Origin: Calothrix brevissima NIES-22
GTDB taxonomy: Bacteria; Cyanobacteriota; Cyanobacteriia; Cyanobacteriales; Nostocaceae
Assembly (NCBI RefSeq): GCF_002367995.1
Contig: NZ_AP018207.1
Location: 3,099,083-3,163,082, forward strand
Reading direction: 5' to 3'
DNA: 64,000 nt
Shown here: piece by piece, positions 42,187 to 51,679 of the stretch
Numbering within the stretch: the first letter of the stretch is position 1
Layout of the letters: every line of letters starts with the position of its first letter
Made by a program: the position numbers and the translations under genes
Notes under the pieces: generated by a model
What the model was told of the DNA's origin: nothing
Seen by the model: the letters and a program-made list of their open reading frames with translations, nothing else
Database searches by the model: none

Positions 42187-42204
42187 AATCTAAAATCTAA
42201 AATC
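42164..42204. repeat. STRR array AAAATCT type
   Basis: Five to six AAAATCT heptamers cover the end of the kinase-like gene and stop 2 nt before the response regulator ATG, replacing any Shine-Dalgarno. Confidence 0.9.
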
Positions 42205-42206
42205 CT

Positions 42207-42857
42207 ATGATTCGCTTATTACTTGTAGATGACCAAAGTTTAGTTCGCCAAGGACTAAAAGCAATGCTAAATCTAGAATCAGATCTAGAAATTATTGGTA
42301 TGGCAGAAAATGGAGAAGAAGCTATTACGCAAGTTGAACAATTACAACCAGATATTGTATTAATGGATCTGCGGATGCCGGTGATGAATGGTGCTACCGC
42401 TACTAAAATTATTTGTGAAAAATTTCCTGATACCAAAGTATTAGTTTTAAGTACCTATGATGATGATCGCGATGTGAGTGAAGCCATTCGCGCTGGCGCA
42501 AAAGGTTACCTTTTAAAAGATATGCCTTCCGAAGAATTAGTTAACGCCATTCGCAGCATTAATCGCGGATATGCACAACTCGCACCAGGCTTGTTAGAAC
42601 GAGTTGTTAATCATCAATCTACACCAAAAACTCAAAGCGAATCTGTTTCCCCTGCATTAACTTCATTAACACCAAGAGAAGTAGATGTAGCGCGTTTAGT
42701 GGCGATGGGAGCAACAAATCAAGAAATTGCCCAGCAATTATTTATATGCGAAAGTACAGTCAAAACCCATATTAACAGTATTTTTAATCGTCTCAATCTC
42801 AAAAATAGATCGCAATTAGCAATTTATGCAAATTCTGTTTGTTTGCCCAATACTTAA
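42207..42857 (+). CDS. NarL/FixJ family response regulator
   Basis: A 216-residue two-domain regulator. The receiver domain has LLLVDDQSLVRQG, the phospho-acceptor Asp54 in VLMDLRMPVMNG, and LSTYDDD and GYLLKD as switch residues. The C-terminal LuxR-type helix-turn-helix reads LTPREVDVARLVAMGATNQE and STVKTHINSIFNRL (about residues 150-205). It should bind DNA when phosphorylated by a HisKA_3 kinase, most likely the one encoded at 40636. An AAAATCT array abuts the start codon. It converges with tamB. Confidence 0.92.
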   Translation: MIRLLLVDDQSLVRQGLKAMLNLESDLEIIGMAENGEEAITQVEQLQPDIVLMDLRMPVMNGATATKIICEKFPDTKVLVLSTYDDDRDVSEAIRAGAKGYLLKDMPSEELVNAIRSINRGYAQLAPGLLERVVNHQSTPKTQSESVSPALTSLTPREVDVARLVAMGATNQEIAQQLFICESTVKTHINSIFNRLNLKNRSQLAIYANSVCLPNT

Positions 42858-42910
42858 TACTTATTCAATATGAATATTTATAAATCAATACGGTTCAGTT
42901 AAGGATTATT

Positions 42911-43036
42911 GTAGGTTGGGTTGAACGTAGACACCGAAGGTGGCTTCCCGTTCGCTGAAAGCGTTCCCGAAGGGTAGGGTAGTGAAACCCAACAAACCCC
43001 TGAAAATGTTGGGTTTCGTTCCTCAACCCAACCTAC
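42911..43036. repeat. 126-bp palindromic element (GTAGGTTGGGTTGA ends)
   Basis: The outer arms are GTAGGTTGGGTTGA and TCAACCCAACCTAC, with inner GTGAAACCCAAC and GTTGGGTTTCG. The middle carries GAACGTAGACACCGAAGGTG and GCGTTCCCGAAGGG. It is a dispersed-repeat type between convergent genes. Confidence 0.8.
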
Positions 43037-43075
43037 GCAGCTTATTCAATATGAATATTTATAAATAGGTCATAA

Positions 43076-43107
43076 CCCAATGCCCAATGCCCAATGCCCA
43101 ATGCCCA
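43076..43107. repeat. STRR array CCAATGC type
   Basis: Four CCCAATG heptamers next to the tamB stop; the same unit type as 18562-18601. Confidence 0.9.
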
Positions 43108-43112
43108 TTTTA

Positions 43113-46100
43113 TTAAAATCGCCGATCGTATTCAACTACAACCTGACTATCATCAGTTAAATTAGTCGAACCGCGTAGGCGAAAGGTGTCATTAATCCGG
43201 TAATTAATCCCCCACTGTAAGGGGTCATTAGCTGTTAAAATTTTGATGCCAGAAATCGAAAACTTAGAAGAAATATCAACCCCAGCTTCTAGTGCTAATT
43301 CTAAAGTTGAATTACTCTTACCAGCTTCAGGATTATCAGAAATAATAGTCGGAAATAGACGTAGTTCACTTAGTCCAAAAGCACTACCAATTTGGTTAAA
43401 TGCACCTTGAAAATTGTTAAATACAGCAGAACCTGCAATATTAATCAACCCCAAAGTACTGTCACCACGCCCTTGAGTATCAATAAAACCACCGCCTAAC
43501 AGCGCTACCAGTTCTGTTTCGCCACGCGCAGGACTACTGGTGAGTTGCAAACTTTCATTTAATTTACTAGCAGGCCCGTTTACTGTCGCTTCAACGCGGA
43601 TAGTTTCTAAGGTTGATAAACCTGTAGTATTCAGCTTGCTAATATCGCCAGTTAAATTACCATCCAATACCTTAGCATATAGCTTAAGATTTAAATTTGG
43701 GTCGCGGGGTTGGTCTTTTCTAAAAGTTGCTTTGTTTTCATAACTACGAGCTAAATTAAACTGAGTAGTAAATAAATTTACTCCACCATTTTCTAACTTA
43801 ATTGTACCATCTGGAACCGGTTGATTTAAGGAACCATTAACAGTCAGTGTACCCTTAGCTTGAAAATTCAAAATTGGCGGACGACTAATTTGCACATTTT
43901 TCCCCAGTTCTAATTCTAAATTATTAAATCTTGCAGTGACGCTTCTAGTATCATCTTTATTTTGTTTTTCAGCTTTGATAAATGAAAGGTTAGCATCGCT
44001 ATTTCCAGATTTATTTGTATTAGCTGACTCTGCTAGTAACACCTGACCATTAAATAATTCGACTTTACCGCTCAGGATGGGACTCAGTGCTGAACCAGTA
44101 ACTGTGACATTCCCATTTGCATTACCTTGGTAAAGTCCTTTGAGATTTAAAGCTAATTTATTTAGGTTAACTTTTAGTATATCTTTAATGTCAACTTTTT
44201 TATTTTTATCAATATTGTTATCAATCGGAATTTCTCCCGATGCTGTTACCTGTCCTTGACTAAATTTCCCTTGCAAGCTTTCAACTATAATTTTGTCAAA
44301 ATCAAACTTGGCGCTTCCGGTAACTTCTGTCAGCTTTTCTGGTAAAGCTTGAGCCGAAAATGTAGCATTATTTAGTGTAGCAACTCCATTAATAACTAAT
44401 TCTTTTGGTTTATGGATATCTCCTCTACCGCCTATTTGTATATCTATATTTCCTTCACCATTTTCAAAGGCAATTTGGTTAGTAAATAAGTTTAACAGTG
44501 CCAATCCTTCGTTTTTAACTTTAATATCTAAGTTAAATTTCTCGTTTTCAGGAGTAACAAAAGCAAAAGGTAGGCTACCAGTAATAGTTACTGGTTCCGG
44601 TCCAGAAACTATAATATTACTACCAAAATTTAATCGTCCATTATCATAACTAAAACTAGCCGTAGCTGATTCTACTTTCTTTTGATTAATTGTGCCTTCT
44701 AAAATTTGTATTTCTCCTCTAGCTTGGGGATTGGTAAAGCTACCTGCAACAGCTACAGAAGTGTTGAGATTACCTGTTAACCCAATTGGCAGTTTGACAA
44801 AATTATTTAATACTTGAATTGGGAAATTCCTGATTTGTAAATTACCAGATTGGTCATTACCACCAACAGTACCTTTAAATGCAATTAATCTATCTTTAGA
44901 TGCAATTCTTAAAGGTAAAAATGTCAAAATTCCATTTTCAAAACTACCTTTAGCAACTAACTGATCTGCACTATAAAAACGCCCTGGTTCGTCTTTTTCT
45001 TTCTCTTTACCCCAAGTCCAATTTTGACCAGCTAAGTTAAATTGTGCGGCAATACCATTATTATTATTAAAAGCTACTTCCCCATTAAAAGTCCCTTGGA
45101 TATCGGCTAAATCGGGTATGGGATTAGCCTCAATTCGTCGTTCTTGCTGCTCTGCTAATAAAGCATCAACTTGATATAAACGCTCGATTTGCGTTAATAA
45201 TGGCGCATTGGGTAATCCTTGGGGAACTGTCACCAAATCTGCGGCTTTACCATAGGTTGGTGCTTGCAAACCACCACGCAAATCTTGTAATTCATATACC
45301 TGTACTGCTGCGAGGATATCTTGGACATTACCCTCATTGATGTTGAGTTTACCGAAGATTTGCGGCGTTTTTGTAGTTGTATTGATATTACCTGTAAAGG
45401 CGTAGCGGCTTTTACCTTTAACAAATGCACTCTCTGTAATGTTAGCCGTGCCATTAGCATAGCCGAATTGAGCCGTTAACAGTTCCCCTTTTATCCGTCC
45501 GATCGCGGGATTTGCGATCGCCACATTTCCACTAGCAGCTAATTTATCTTGATTAACTAGTAAATTCCCGGTTAATGCCCCAGCTAAAGCAGTATTTCCC
45601 AGTCTGGTTTTCTCAGGCAAGGTTAAATTTAATACTTGCAGTGGGAAGTTATCTAATCTTAAAGCTAAATTCTCACCTTGAGCTTGACCTACAGCCGATG
45701 CTTGCTTCCACTTGACGAGGAAAGAATTGGGGCGATTATTCGCATTCAGGTTAACAGTAATGCGATCGCTTGTGCCAGCAACGTCTAAATTAGTCCCTTG
45801 CCCTTGCACCGACTGAATATTACCACTTAACACAGGCTCAAAGGCAAACTTCTGCACCATCAAATTCCGCAGCTTCAGTTGTCCTTGGATATTTGGCAGA
45901 GGTAAGTTTCCTGCGATTTGTCCGGTAAAATCAGCTTTCCCCGCCAAATTCACAGCATTGGGTAGTTTAATTGGTAACTGTTGCAAGTCATAATTTTGCG
46001 CTTGCACATTCAGTTTTAAATCTGTAATTTGGGGTATGCCCGCACCTTGGGCATTGGCTAAGATATAACCGCTAGCATTTAAATTTGCGCCCGTAGCCCG

Positions 46101-48593
46101 TTCAATATTCAGCCTTTGACCATCCCAAGCGATCGCCGCAGTTAACGGTTGCGCGATCGCCCCAATACCTTGAGAAAATTTTACCTCTCCCGCCGCCCGA
46201 ATATCAGCTAATTTAGCCGATTGTACTGTCCCCGAAACTTGCAAATTCCCGCCAAACTGACCGCGTAATTGTTGATTTAACTGCTGTAACTTCACGCCAG
46301 TCGCCGCCACCACAGCTTGATAGCTACCGTTAGCTAGTTGAATATTCGAGGCGGTAATTGTGCCATCAGCGACCTTCACCCGTGCCTGACCAGTGGCAAC
46401 AATCGACTCTGGTTTAAAAGAATTAACTGACCCCGCAACGTCAAAATTACCATTTAACCGTCCTGGAAATTGCTGAATATTCGGTGCTAATTGTTGCACA
46501 GCCAAATCATTAGCTTTGACTTGCGCTAAATACACGCCATCAGCCAGTTGAATATTTTTCGCCGTGACTGTTCCACCAGCCACAGCCAAGCTACCCTCAC
46601 CAGTACCGCGCAGGGTTTGTAAGCTAAAATTATCGCGGTTACCTGCGATTTGAAAAGTACCAGCCACAGGCCCAGTAAAAGCTGCGGGAATATTCTTGAA
46701 TATCCGTCCCAACCGCACATTATTGGCGACTAATTGGGCGGCAAAATTTTGGTCTTGGAGTTGAATATTCGACACTGCAACCGTACCGCCACCAATTTGC
46801 ACACCTGCGCCTTCAGTGCGGATCGAAGCGACTTTAAATGGTGCTGTAGTTCCCGCTAACAGTAAACGTCCGTTAAATTCTGCCCCAGTTAAGGAAACGT
46901 TTTGCAGTTTTTCTTTATCTACTAACCTTTCTACCTGAACACCCGAAACTTGGGCGACAGCTTGCCAACGTTGATTAGCGTAACTGCCCGCAGCCTGTAC
47001 CTTACCGCCACTATAATTAGCAATCACATCGCGGAAGAAGACAGTTTTATCTGGGGCAATGGTAACTGTACCAGTTGCCGGGTAGGTGGCGCTAGGTGCT
47101 TGCCATTTAACGACAGTTTGAACCTTACCAGCAACACCAGTTAACTGCCCTGTACCAGAGACATTACCGATTGTAAATGCTGGTTGAGAATTATAAACTT
47201 GAGCGATCGCATCTCCTGGTACATTCTCCGCCGTAAAATTAAAATCCAGTTGCGGCTGTTTCCCCAGTTGAATCGTACCTGCACCGGTCACCTTACCGCC
47301 AACCGTCGGCGTACCTTGAATATCTTTGAGACTAATCAGAGAATTGCTCGTAGAAAACTCAAACTTACTGCTAACATTCTGAAAATCAACCTTATCAACC
47401 CGCGCAGGTTTTAAAGTTGCTACTGTACCTGAAAGAATTGGTTTATTTGGTGCGCCACCAATTTGGATATCAGCTTTAACTTCTCCTGCTGCTTGTAAAG
47501 GTAGTTTTACCTTGAGAGTCTCCAAGGCTGTATTCACATCTACCCGATTAATTTGTCCAGTCAACTTATAGCCAGTTACTCTGTCAATAATCCCTGTAGC
47601 TACTACGGGAATTTTGCCGTAATTAGTCCCTATCTTCTCTAACTTAATTTCCGTGCCTTTAAAGCTGAGATTTCCTTGGGTATTGTTCAACAGTTGGGGC
47701 AATTTAGGTATTTGCAGTGCCACCCCTTGCAACAAAGCGCTGCCATACAATAAAGTCTGCTGCTGTGGTATTAGTTGCACTTGCAAATCGCCATTCACTC
47801 GCCCTGCTTGTAATGTCAGGGGTAGCTGAATAATTTGCGTAATATCAGCAGCCAGTAAATCTTGTGTGCGAATCTGTAAATTAGCCGCTTGTGTCTTTAA
47901 ACGTGTTTCGCCCTTTAGCGTCAAATTACCGCCATTATTCCCTTGACCTGCAATATCAAACCACATCACCTGGTTATTATCTAACAGTTGGGCAGTCCCA
48001 TTTAGGTGAGAAAATCTCACAGGTACGTTAGCAGGCTGAGGCGCAGGTGATTTTTGCTGTGCTTTGCGGGACAAGTCTAGTAAAACTAGTTTGCCATTGC
48101 GTAACCGCACTTTCTCCAAATCCGTTTTAATCGGCCCGCCTTTAGCACCAAGAGTAATGCGCGTACTTAACCAGCGTCCTTGGTCATCCTTTTCAAGATA
48201 AACATCTGGATTGACGAGAGTGACATCTAACTTGAGATTGCGGCTAAAAATTAACTTTAGCGGGTCAAAACCGACTTCTACCGACTCCACTGTCACTTTA
48301 TCGGGATCGGTGGCGGTAGCGGGAATCTCCGAAGCGCCAAACTTGACTCCCATTAACGAAAATTCTGTGACACTTCCAAGTTTGACTGGACGGTTGATGG
48401 TGGTTGTGAGATTTTTTTCGGCTAGGGGTGCTAACTCTTTTTGGATAAAACTCTGTAATCGCCAAATACCCCCGCCGATTAACAGCAGCAATAGTCCGCC
48501 GAAAGCAATACCACCACGAGTCAACACCAGCAACCACAAACGCTGACGATTTAGGGAATTGGAGCGATTAACTGAATCGGGACGTTTAGTCAT
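43113..48593 (-). CDS. TamB/TIC236-like translocation and assembly module protein
   Basis: An 1826-residue protein with one N-terminal membrane span (GGIAFGGLLLLLIGGGIWRL, about residues 27-46) and a very long periplasmic beta-rich part of AsmA/TamB type. Repeated FNG..., VKVADGTITASNIQLANG and similar strands make up a lipid-channel-like groove. The C-terminus is the DUF490 domain (TSSPARGETELVALLGG, LRGSTNLTDDSQVVVEYDRR), ending in Phe. TamB proteins span from inner to outer membrane and act in lipid transport or outer membrane protein assembly; the plastid homologue is TIC236. No BamA/TamA gene is adjacent. Size is normal for cyanobacteria. Confidence 0.93.
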   Translation of the reverse strand: MTKRPDSVNRSNSLNRQRLWLLVLTRGGIAFGGLLLLLIGGGIWRLQSFIQKELAPLAEKNLTTTINRPVKLGSVTEFSLMGVKFGASEIPATATDPDKVTVESVEVGFDPLKLIFSRNLKLDVTLVNPDVYLEKDDQGRWLSTRITLGAKGGPIKTDLEKVRLRNGKLVLLDLSRKAQQKSPAPQPANVPVRFSHLNGTAQLLDNNQVMWFDIAGQGNNGGNLTLKGETRLKTQAANLQIRTQDLLAADITQIIQLPLTLQAGRVNGDLQVQLIPQQQTLLYGSALLQGVALQIPKLPQLLNNTQGNLSFKGTEIKLEKIGTNYGKIPVVATGIIDRVTGYKLTGQINRVDVNTALETLKVKLPLQAAGEVKADIQIGGAPNKPILSGTVATLKPARVDKVDFQNVSSKFEFSTSNSLISLKDIQGTPTVGGKVTGAGTIQLGKQPQLDFNFTAENVPGDAIAQVYNSQPAFTIGNVSGTGQLTGVAGKVQTVVKWQAPSATYPATGTVTIAPDKTVFFRDVIANYSGGKVQAAGSYANQRWQAVAQVSGVQVERLVDKEKLQNVSLTGAEFNGRLLLAGTTAPFKVASIRTEGAGVQIGGGTVAVSNIQLQDQNFAAQLVANNVRLGRIFKNIPAAFTGPVAGTFQIAGNRDNFSLQTLRGTGEGSLAVAGGTVTAKNIQLADGVYLAQVKANDLAVQQLAPNIQQFPGRLNGNFDVAGSVNSFKPESIVATGQARVKVADGTITASNIQLANGSYQAVVAATGVKLQQLNQQLRGQFGGNLQVSGTVQSAKLADIRAAGEVKFSQGIGAIAQPLTAAIAWDGQRLNIERATGANLNASGYILANAQGAGIPQITDLKLNVQAQNYDLQQLPIKLPNAVNLAGKADFTGQIAGNLPLPNIQGQLKLRNLMVQKFAFEPVLSGNIQSVQGQGTNLDVAGTSDRITVNLNANNRPNSFLVKWKQASAVGQAQGENLALRLDNFPLQVLNLTLPEKTRLGNTALAGALTGNLLVNQDKLAASGNVAIANPAIGRIKGELLTAQFGYANGTANITESAFVKGKSRYAFTGNINTTTKTPQIFGKLNINEGNVQDILAAVQVYELQDLRGGLQAPTYGKAADLVTVPQGLPNAPLLTQIERLYQVDALLAEQQERRIEANPIPDLADIQGTFNGEVAFNNNNGIAAQFNLAGQNWTWGKEKEKDEPGRFYSADQLVAKGSFENGILTFLPLRIASKDRLIAFKGTVGGNDQSGNLQIRNFPIQVLNNFVKLPIGLTGNLNTSVAVAGSFTNPQARGEIQILEGTINQKKVESATASFSYDNGRLNFGSNIIVSGPEPVTITGSLPFAFVTPENEKFNLDIKVKNEGLALLNLFTNQIAFENGEGNIDIQIGGRGDIHKPKELVINGVATLNNATFSAQALPEKLTEVTGSAKFDFDKIIVESLQGKFSQGQVTASGEIPIDNNIDKNKKVDIKDILKVNLNKLALNLKGLYQGNANGNVTVTGSALSPILSGKVELFNGQVLLAESANTNKSGNSDANLSFIKAEKQNKDDTRSVTARFNNLELELGKNVQISRPPILNFQAKGTLTVNGSLNQPVPDGTIKLENGGVNLFTTQFNLARSYENKATFRKDQPRDPNLNLKLYAKVLDGNLTGDISKLNTTGLSTLETIRVEATVNGPASKLNESLQLTSSPARGETELVALLGGGFIDTQGRGDSTLGLINIAGSAVFNNFQGAFNQIGSAFGLSELRLFPTIISDNPEAGKSNSTLELALEAGVDISSKFSISGIKILTANDPLQWGINYRINDTFRLRGSTNLTDDSQVVVEYDRRF

Positions 48594-49061
48594 TGGCTTT
48601 CACTCTTGATTTGGCAACTTTAGCTGACTTACTGTCGGCATCAATTAGTAATAGATTGCTCTGCCATTCTTAGAATACGTCAACTCAAGCTCAGGCAAAA
48701 TCGCCAGAGTCGAGGAACTTGTTCTATTCAATAATATTGGCATTGTCAGGAATACCGTAATCAAGTAAACTACGCAAACTGTGCGAGCAAAAATTGCTCT
48801 ACTAGCACTGTTTCTGTGCGCGTAGTTGAATATGCAAACTAGAGATAGCACCCTTGACTGGTTGAGGCTCGCCCAATAGCAACAACTTCTACCCCAGTGA
48901 GAATGCCCAACAGACAATTATTCAAGACGCTAGTATCTCGGCCAGGTTCCAGAAATATTTACTGTGAAAGAAAATCAATCAAAAGCTAGTCGATAGGTAC
49001 AACCTAGAACTTTAATTAAGATAGACCAGAGAACCACCATTAAAAATAGACGATCACACCC
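48594..49061. other. 468-bp divergent intergenic region
   Basis: Lies between tamB (minus) and the DUF3110 gene (plus), so promoters for both are expected. A 90-codon minus-strand frame at 48645-48917 has no ribosome site or recognisable domain and is not called. I see no repeat here. Confidence 0.55.
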
Positions 49062-49472
49062 ATGCGCGTTTTTGTATTGATTTTCAATGTTGGAACTGAA
49101 AATGAGGGAATTCACACTGTGCGACTAGGCGATCGCAATAAAATTCTCATGTTTGAGTCCGAAGACGATGCCACCCGCTACGCTTTAATGTTAGAAGCTC
49201 AAGATTTCCCAGTACCTTCTGTAGAAGCGATCGATGCTGAAGAAGTCAAAGAATTTTGTGCCAGCGCCAATTATGAATGGGAAATACTCACCGCCAACAG
49301 TAACGAACTAGTGACTCCCCCAGAGTTGAATGTGGAAGAAACCGACTGGAAACCAGATGGCGAGCCAGAAATTCCCGAACCTTCCCGTTCTAATACAACA
49401 GAAGACACACAACCAGATTTTTCTGATAGCGAACTAGAAAAGATTCGGCGCAAATTAGAAGGGCTATTGTAA
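49062..49472 (+). CDS. DUF3110 domain protein
   Basis: A 136-residue protein with the cyanobacterial/plastid DUF3110 domain in its first 80 residues: MRVFVLIFNVGTENEGIHT, VLMFESEDDATRYALML-like strand and helix, and FPVPSVEAID. The C-terminal half is acidic, with a short closing helix (SDSELEKIRRKLEGLL). It is cytosolic. The family function is not established. It is probably monocistronic, as it is followed by repeat-rich DNA. Confidence 0.85.
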   Translation: MRVFVLIFNVGTENEGIHTVRLGDRNKILMFESEDDATRYALMLEAQDFPVPSVEAIDAEEVKEFCASANYEWEILTANSNELVTPPELNVEETDWKPDGEPEIPEPSRSNTTEDTQPDFSDSELEKIRRKLEGLL

Positions 49473-49473
49473 T

Positions 49474-49506
49474 TGGTCATTAGTCATTAGTCATTAGTCA
49501 TTATTC
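49474..49506. repeat. STRR array AGTCATT type
   Basis: TGGTCATTAGTCATTAGTCA and further copies directly after the DUF3110 stop. Confidence 0.9.
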
Positions 49507-49662
49507 ATACCAATCCGCGTTCTCATACGTAATTAACATTTTGGTAGGGGCGGGGTTTCCCCGCCTAATGTGGGTTTAAATATTACCTTTTAGATTGCAG
49601 TTTAGTACCATTAGGAGATTGTTCAATAACAGCTAATACCAATTTCAATAGTGTTTGCGGCA

Positions 49663-49704
49663 CATCAATATATTCTAGAGGGCATGGCATTGCCATGCCC
49701 CTAC
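49663..49704. repeat. CATCAATATATTCTAGAGGG repeat, copy 2
   Basis: Matches 11915-11957. The inner GGCATGGCATTGCCATGCC is a perfect palindrome here. Confidence 0.8.
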
Positions 49705-49809
49705 CATCCACCGCATTCTTTTTTCAAGTTGGTATCAGTTTACCTAATCTACCCTGTATGCAATTTAAATAGGTATAAAATCCAACGATTATGTAAGCCA
49801 GTAATCGCG

Positions 49810-49911
49810 CCAAACTATATTACAAAACGTAAATAAACTTGAACTCCTTACCAATGACAACTGACAACTGACAACTGACAACTGACAACTGACAACTGAC
49901 AACTAAACAAA
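49810..49911. repeat. Hairpin element with heptamer array, partial copy C
   Basis: CCAAACTATATTACAAAACG, AAATAAACTTGAA and CTTACCAATGACAA match copies A (7051) and B (50926). The TGACAAC array is expanded to about eight units and ends shortly before the murQ ribosome site (AAAGGA). Confidence 0.7.
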
Positions 49912-49923
49912 GGACAAAAATCA

Positions 49924-50850
49924 ATGACAAATTTGCAGGAACGCGGCTATCTTCTCACCGAGCAAGTGAACTCTAATAGTCTGAATTTAGATCAGATAAG
50001 TTCTCTAGAGTTGGTAGAGTTGTTTAATAGCGAAGACCATAACGCAGTTGCTGCTGTAGCTGGAGCGAAAACGCAGCTAGCTGAGGCCATTGATTGTACA
50101 GCCGAACGTTTGCGCCAAGGGGGACGCTTATTTTATGTGGGTGCAGGGACAAGTGGGAGATTAGGAGTATTAGACGCGGCGGAATGTCCCCCGACTTTTT
50201 GCACACCACCAGAATTGGTACAGGGAATTATCGCTGGTGGTGCTGGCGCATTAGTCCGCAGTTCCGAAGATTTAGAAGACCGATCGGAAGATGGAGCAGC
50301 CGCGATCGCTCAACGTCACATTACGCAGTTAGATGTGGTAGTCGGGATTACTGCTGGCGGCACTACACCTTTTGTCTACGGAGCGCTGAATGCCGCCCGC
50401 CAACGGGGAGCTATCACAATTTTTATAGCTTGCGTACCGACAGAACAGGTAAAATTTGATGCTAATATTGATATTCGCCTATTAACGGGGCCGGAAATCC
50501 TCGCTGGTTCTACGCGCCTAAAAGCTGGGACAGCGACAAAGCTGGTTTTAAATATTCTTTCTACCGGCGTGATGGTTAAACTAGGCAAAGTTTACGGCAA
50601 TCGCATGGTAGATGTGGCTGTAACTAATCAAAAATTACGCGATCGCGCTTTGCGGATTTTGCAAGACCTCACAGACTTAAATCGAGAAGATGCCAGTATA
50701 TTACTCGATCGTAGCGGTAATTGGGTGAAACTAGCCCTATTAATGCACTGGACTGGCTTAGAAAAACAACCCGGTAACCAACTTTTATTAGAACATCAAG
50801 GTAATTTAAAAGCCGCTATTGCTAGCTACAACAATCAGCATTCATCATAA
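49924..50850 (+). CDS. murQ: N-acetylmuramic acid 6-phosphate etherase
   Basis: A 308-residue SIS-domain enzyme that cleaves the lactyl ether of MurNAc-6-phosphate to GlcNAc-6-phosphate during peptidoglycan recycling. The signature FYVGAGTSGRLGVLDAAECP (about residues 70-89) holds the catalytic-region Glu87. A second site, VRSSEDLEDRSEDGA, and the VVGITAGGTTPFVYGAL sugar-phosphate loop follow. The end (LLLEHQGNLKAAI) is complete. AAAGGA about 9 nt upstream supports the ATG. No anhMurNAc kinase gene is adjacent. Confidence 0.93.
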   Translation: MTNLQERGYLLTEQVNSNSLNLDQISSLELVELFNSEDHNAVAAVAGAKTQLAEAIDCTAERLRQGGRLFYVGAGTSGRLGVLDAAECPPTFCTPPELVQGIIAGGAGALVRSSEDLEDRSEDGAAAIAQRHITQLDVVVGITAGGTTPFVYGALNAARQRGAITIFIACVPTEQVKFDANIDIRLLTGPEILAGSTRLKAGTATKLVLNILSTGVMVKLGKVYGNRMVDVAVTNQKLRDRALRILQDLTDLNREDASILLDRSGNWVKLALLMHWTGLEKQPGNQLLLEHQGNLKAAIASYNNQHSS

Positions 50851-50867
50851 ACCGTTCCTGCTGGGAT

Positions 50868-50925
50868 TGTTGACTGTTGACTGTTGACTGTGGACTGTTA
50901 ACTGTTAACCCTCAACAGTCAACGA
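50868..50925. repeat. STRR array GTTGACT type with inverted tail
   Basis: TGTTGACTGTTGACTGTTGA is followed by CTCAACAGTCAAC, which can pair back with the array, giving a hairpin just after the murQ stop that might terminate transcription. Confidence 0.75.
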
Positions 50926-51060
50926 GATAAAAAAATCAAACTATATTACGAAACGTAAATAGACTTGAAACTCTTACCAATAACCAATAACCAATGACAA
51001 ATGACCAATGACCAATGACAGCCTTTAGCAGCTATCTTTAATTGCGCCACTCTATTTATT
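50926..51060. repeat. Hairpin element with embedded heptamer array, copy B
   Basis: ATCAAACTATATTACGAAAC, GACTTGAAACTCTTACCAAT, a TGACCAA array and AGCTATCTTTAATTGCGCCA parallel copy A at 7051-7184 in order and spacing. Confidence 0.7.
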
Positions 51061-51330
51061 TAAAGTTTTATTTTATACAAAGCTAGTTAGAATCTTAGAC
51101 AAAGAGTATTTTCACCACAAACACTCAAGCAACCGTGAAAAACTGAATCATATTTTTTCACTACAATATCTTTTTTCGAGATAAATCAGTATAAATTCGG
51201 ATCGTCATCAAACAAAAAATGAATAAGATCGTCTAATCACAACTACATACACTAACTTTGTGGAATATCTAGTACAGGTTGGCGTCAATAAACATACTAT
51301 GCCCAATAGCGCAAAAGCCTAGAACATAAG

Positions 51331-51384
51331 TCTATTGACTATTGACTATTGACTTTTGACTTTTGACTTTTGACCTTTGACTTA
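51331..51384. repeat. STRR array TTGACTA/TTGACTT type
   Basis: Seven or more heptamers, starting TATTGACTATTGACTTTTGA. Confidence 0.9.
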
Positions 51385-51679
51385 CTCGCCAAGTAATACT
51401 AGGTTCCAAATGATTAGTTTTTGTTGGTAAAGGTAGAGTTAACAGCAGAGTATTGATTTTCTACATTGCTCTGACAGAGATACTACTTTTGCCATTATTT
51501 GCTATTTGTGATTATCAGATTTGACTTAGCATCTTTATATCTAAGTTATACAGAAAAAATAGCAAACACCCGGACAATTTTGCCAAATATATGGGCAAGG
51601 TAGAATTTCTTGCTGGCTACGCTACTAAAGAATGAGGATAGCTTTGCCAAGGGCAAACTTGTTAGTAACAACATAATGT

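Larger units (their letters stand above)
49507..49923. other. Repeat-filled intergenic region upstream of murQ
   Basis: Contains a GTAGGGGCGGGG core (49543-49566), the CATCAATATATTCTAG repeat (49663-49704) and a TGACAAC array (49853-49907). A 61-codon frame at 49651-49836 passes through the repeat and is rejected. Confidence 0.65.
50851..51679. other. 829-bp intergenic region with three heptamer arrays
   Basis: Between murQ and the phototaxis operon. It holds an array and inverted tail (50868-50925), a hairpin element copy (50926-51060) and a TTGACTA array (51331-51384). The stretch 51385-51679 is AT-rich and probably contains the operon promoter, which I cannot place. I found no tRNA or ORF. 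Confidence 0.6.

Noticed and set aside
48645-48917. 90-codon minus-strand frame upstream of tamB
   Set aside because: No ribosome site or recognisable motif, and it occupies the expected divergent promoter region.
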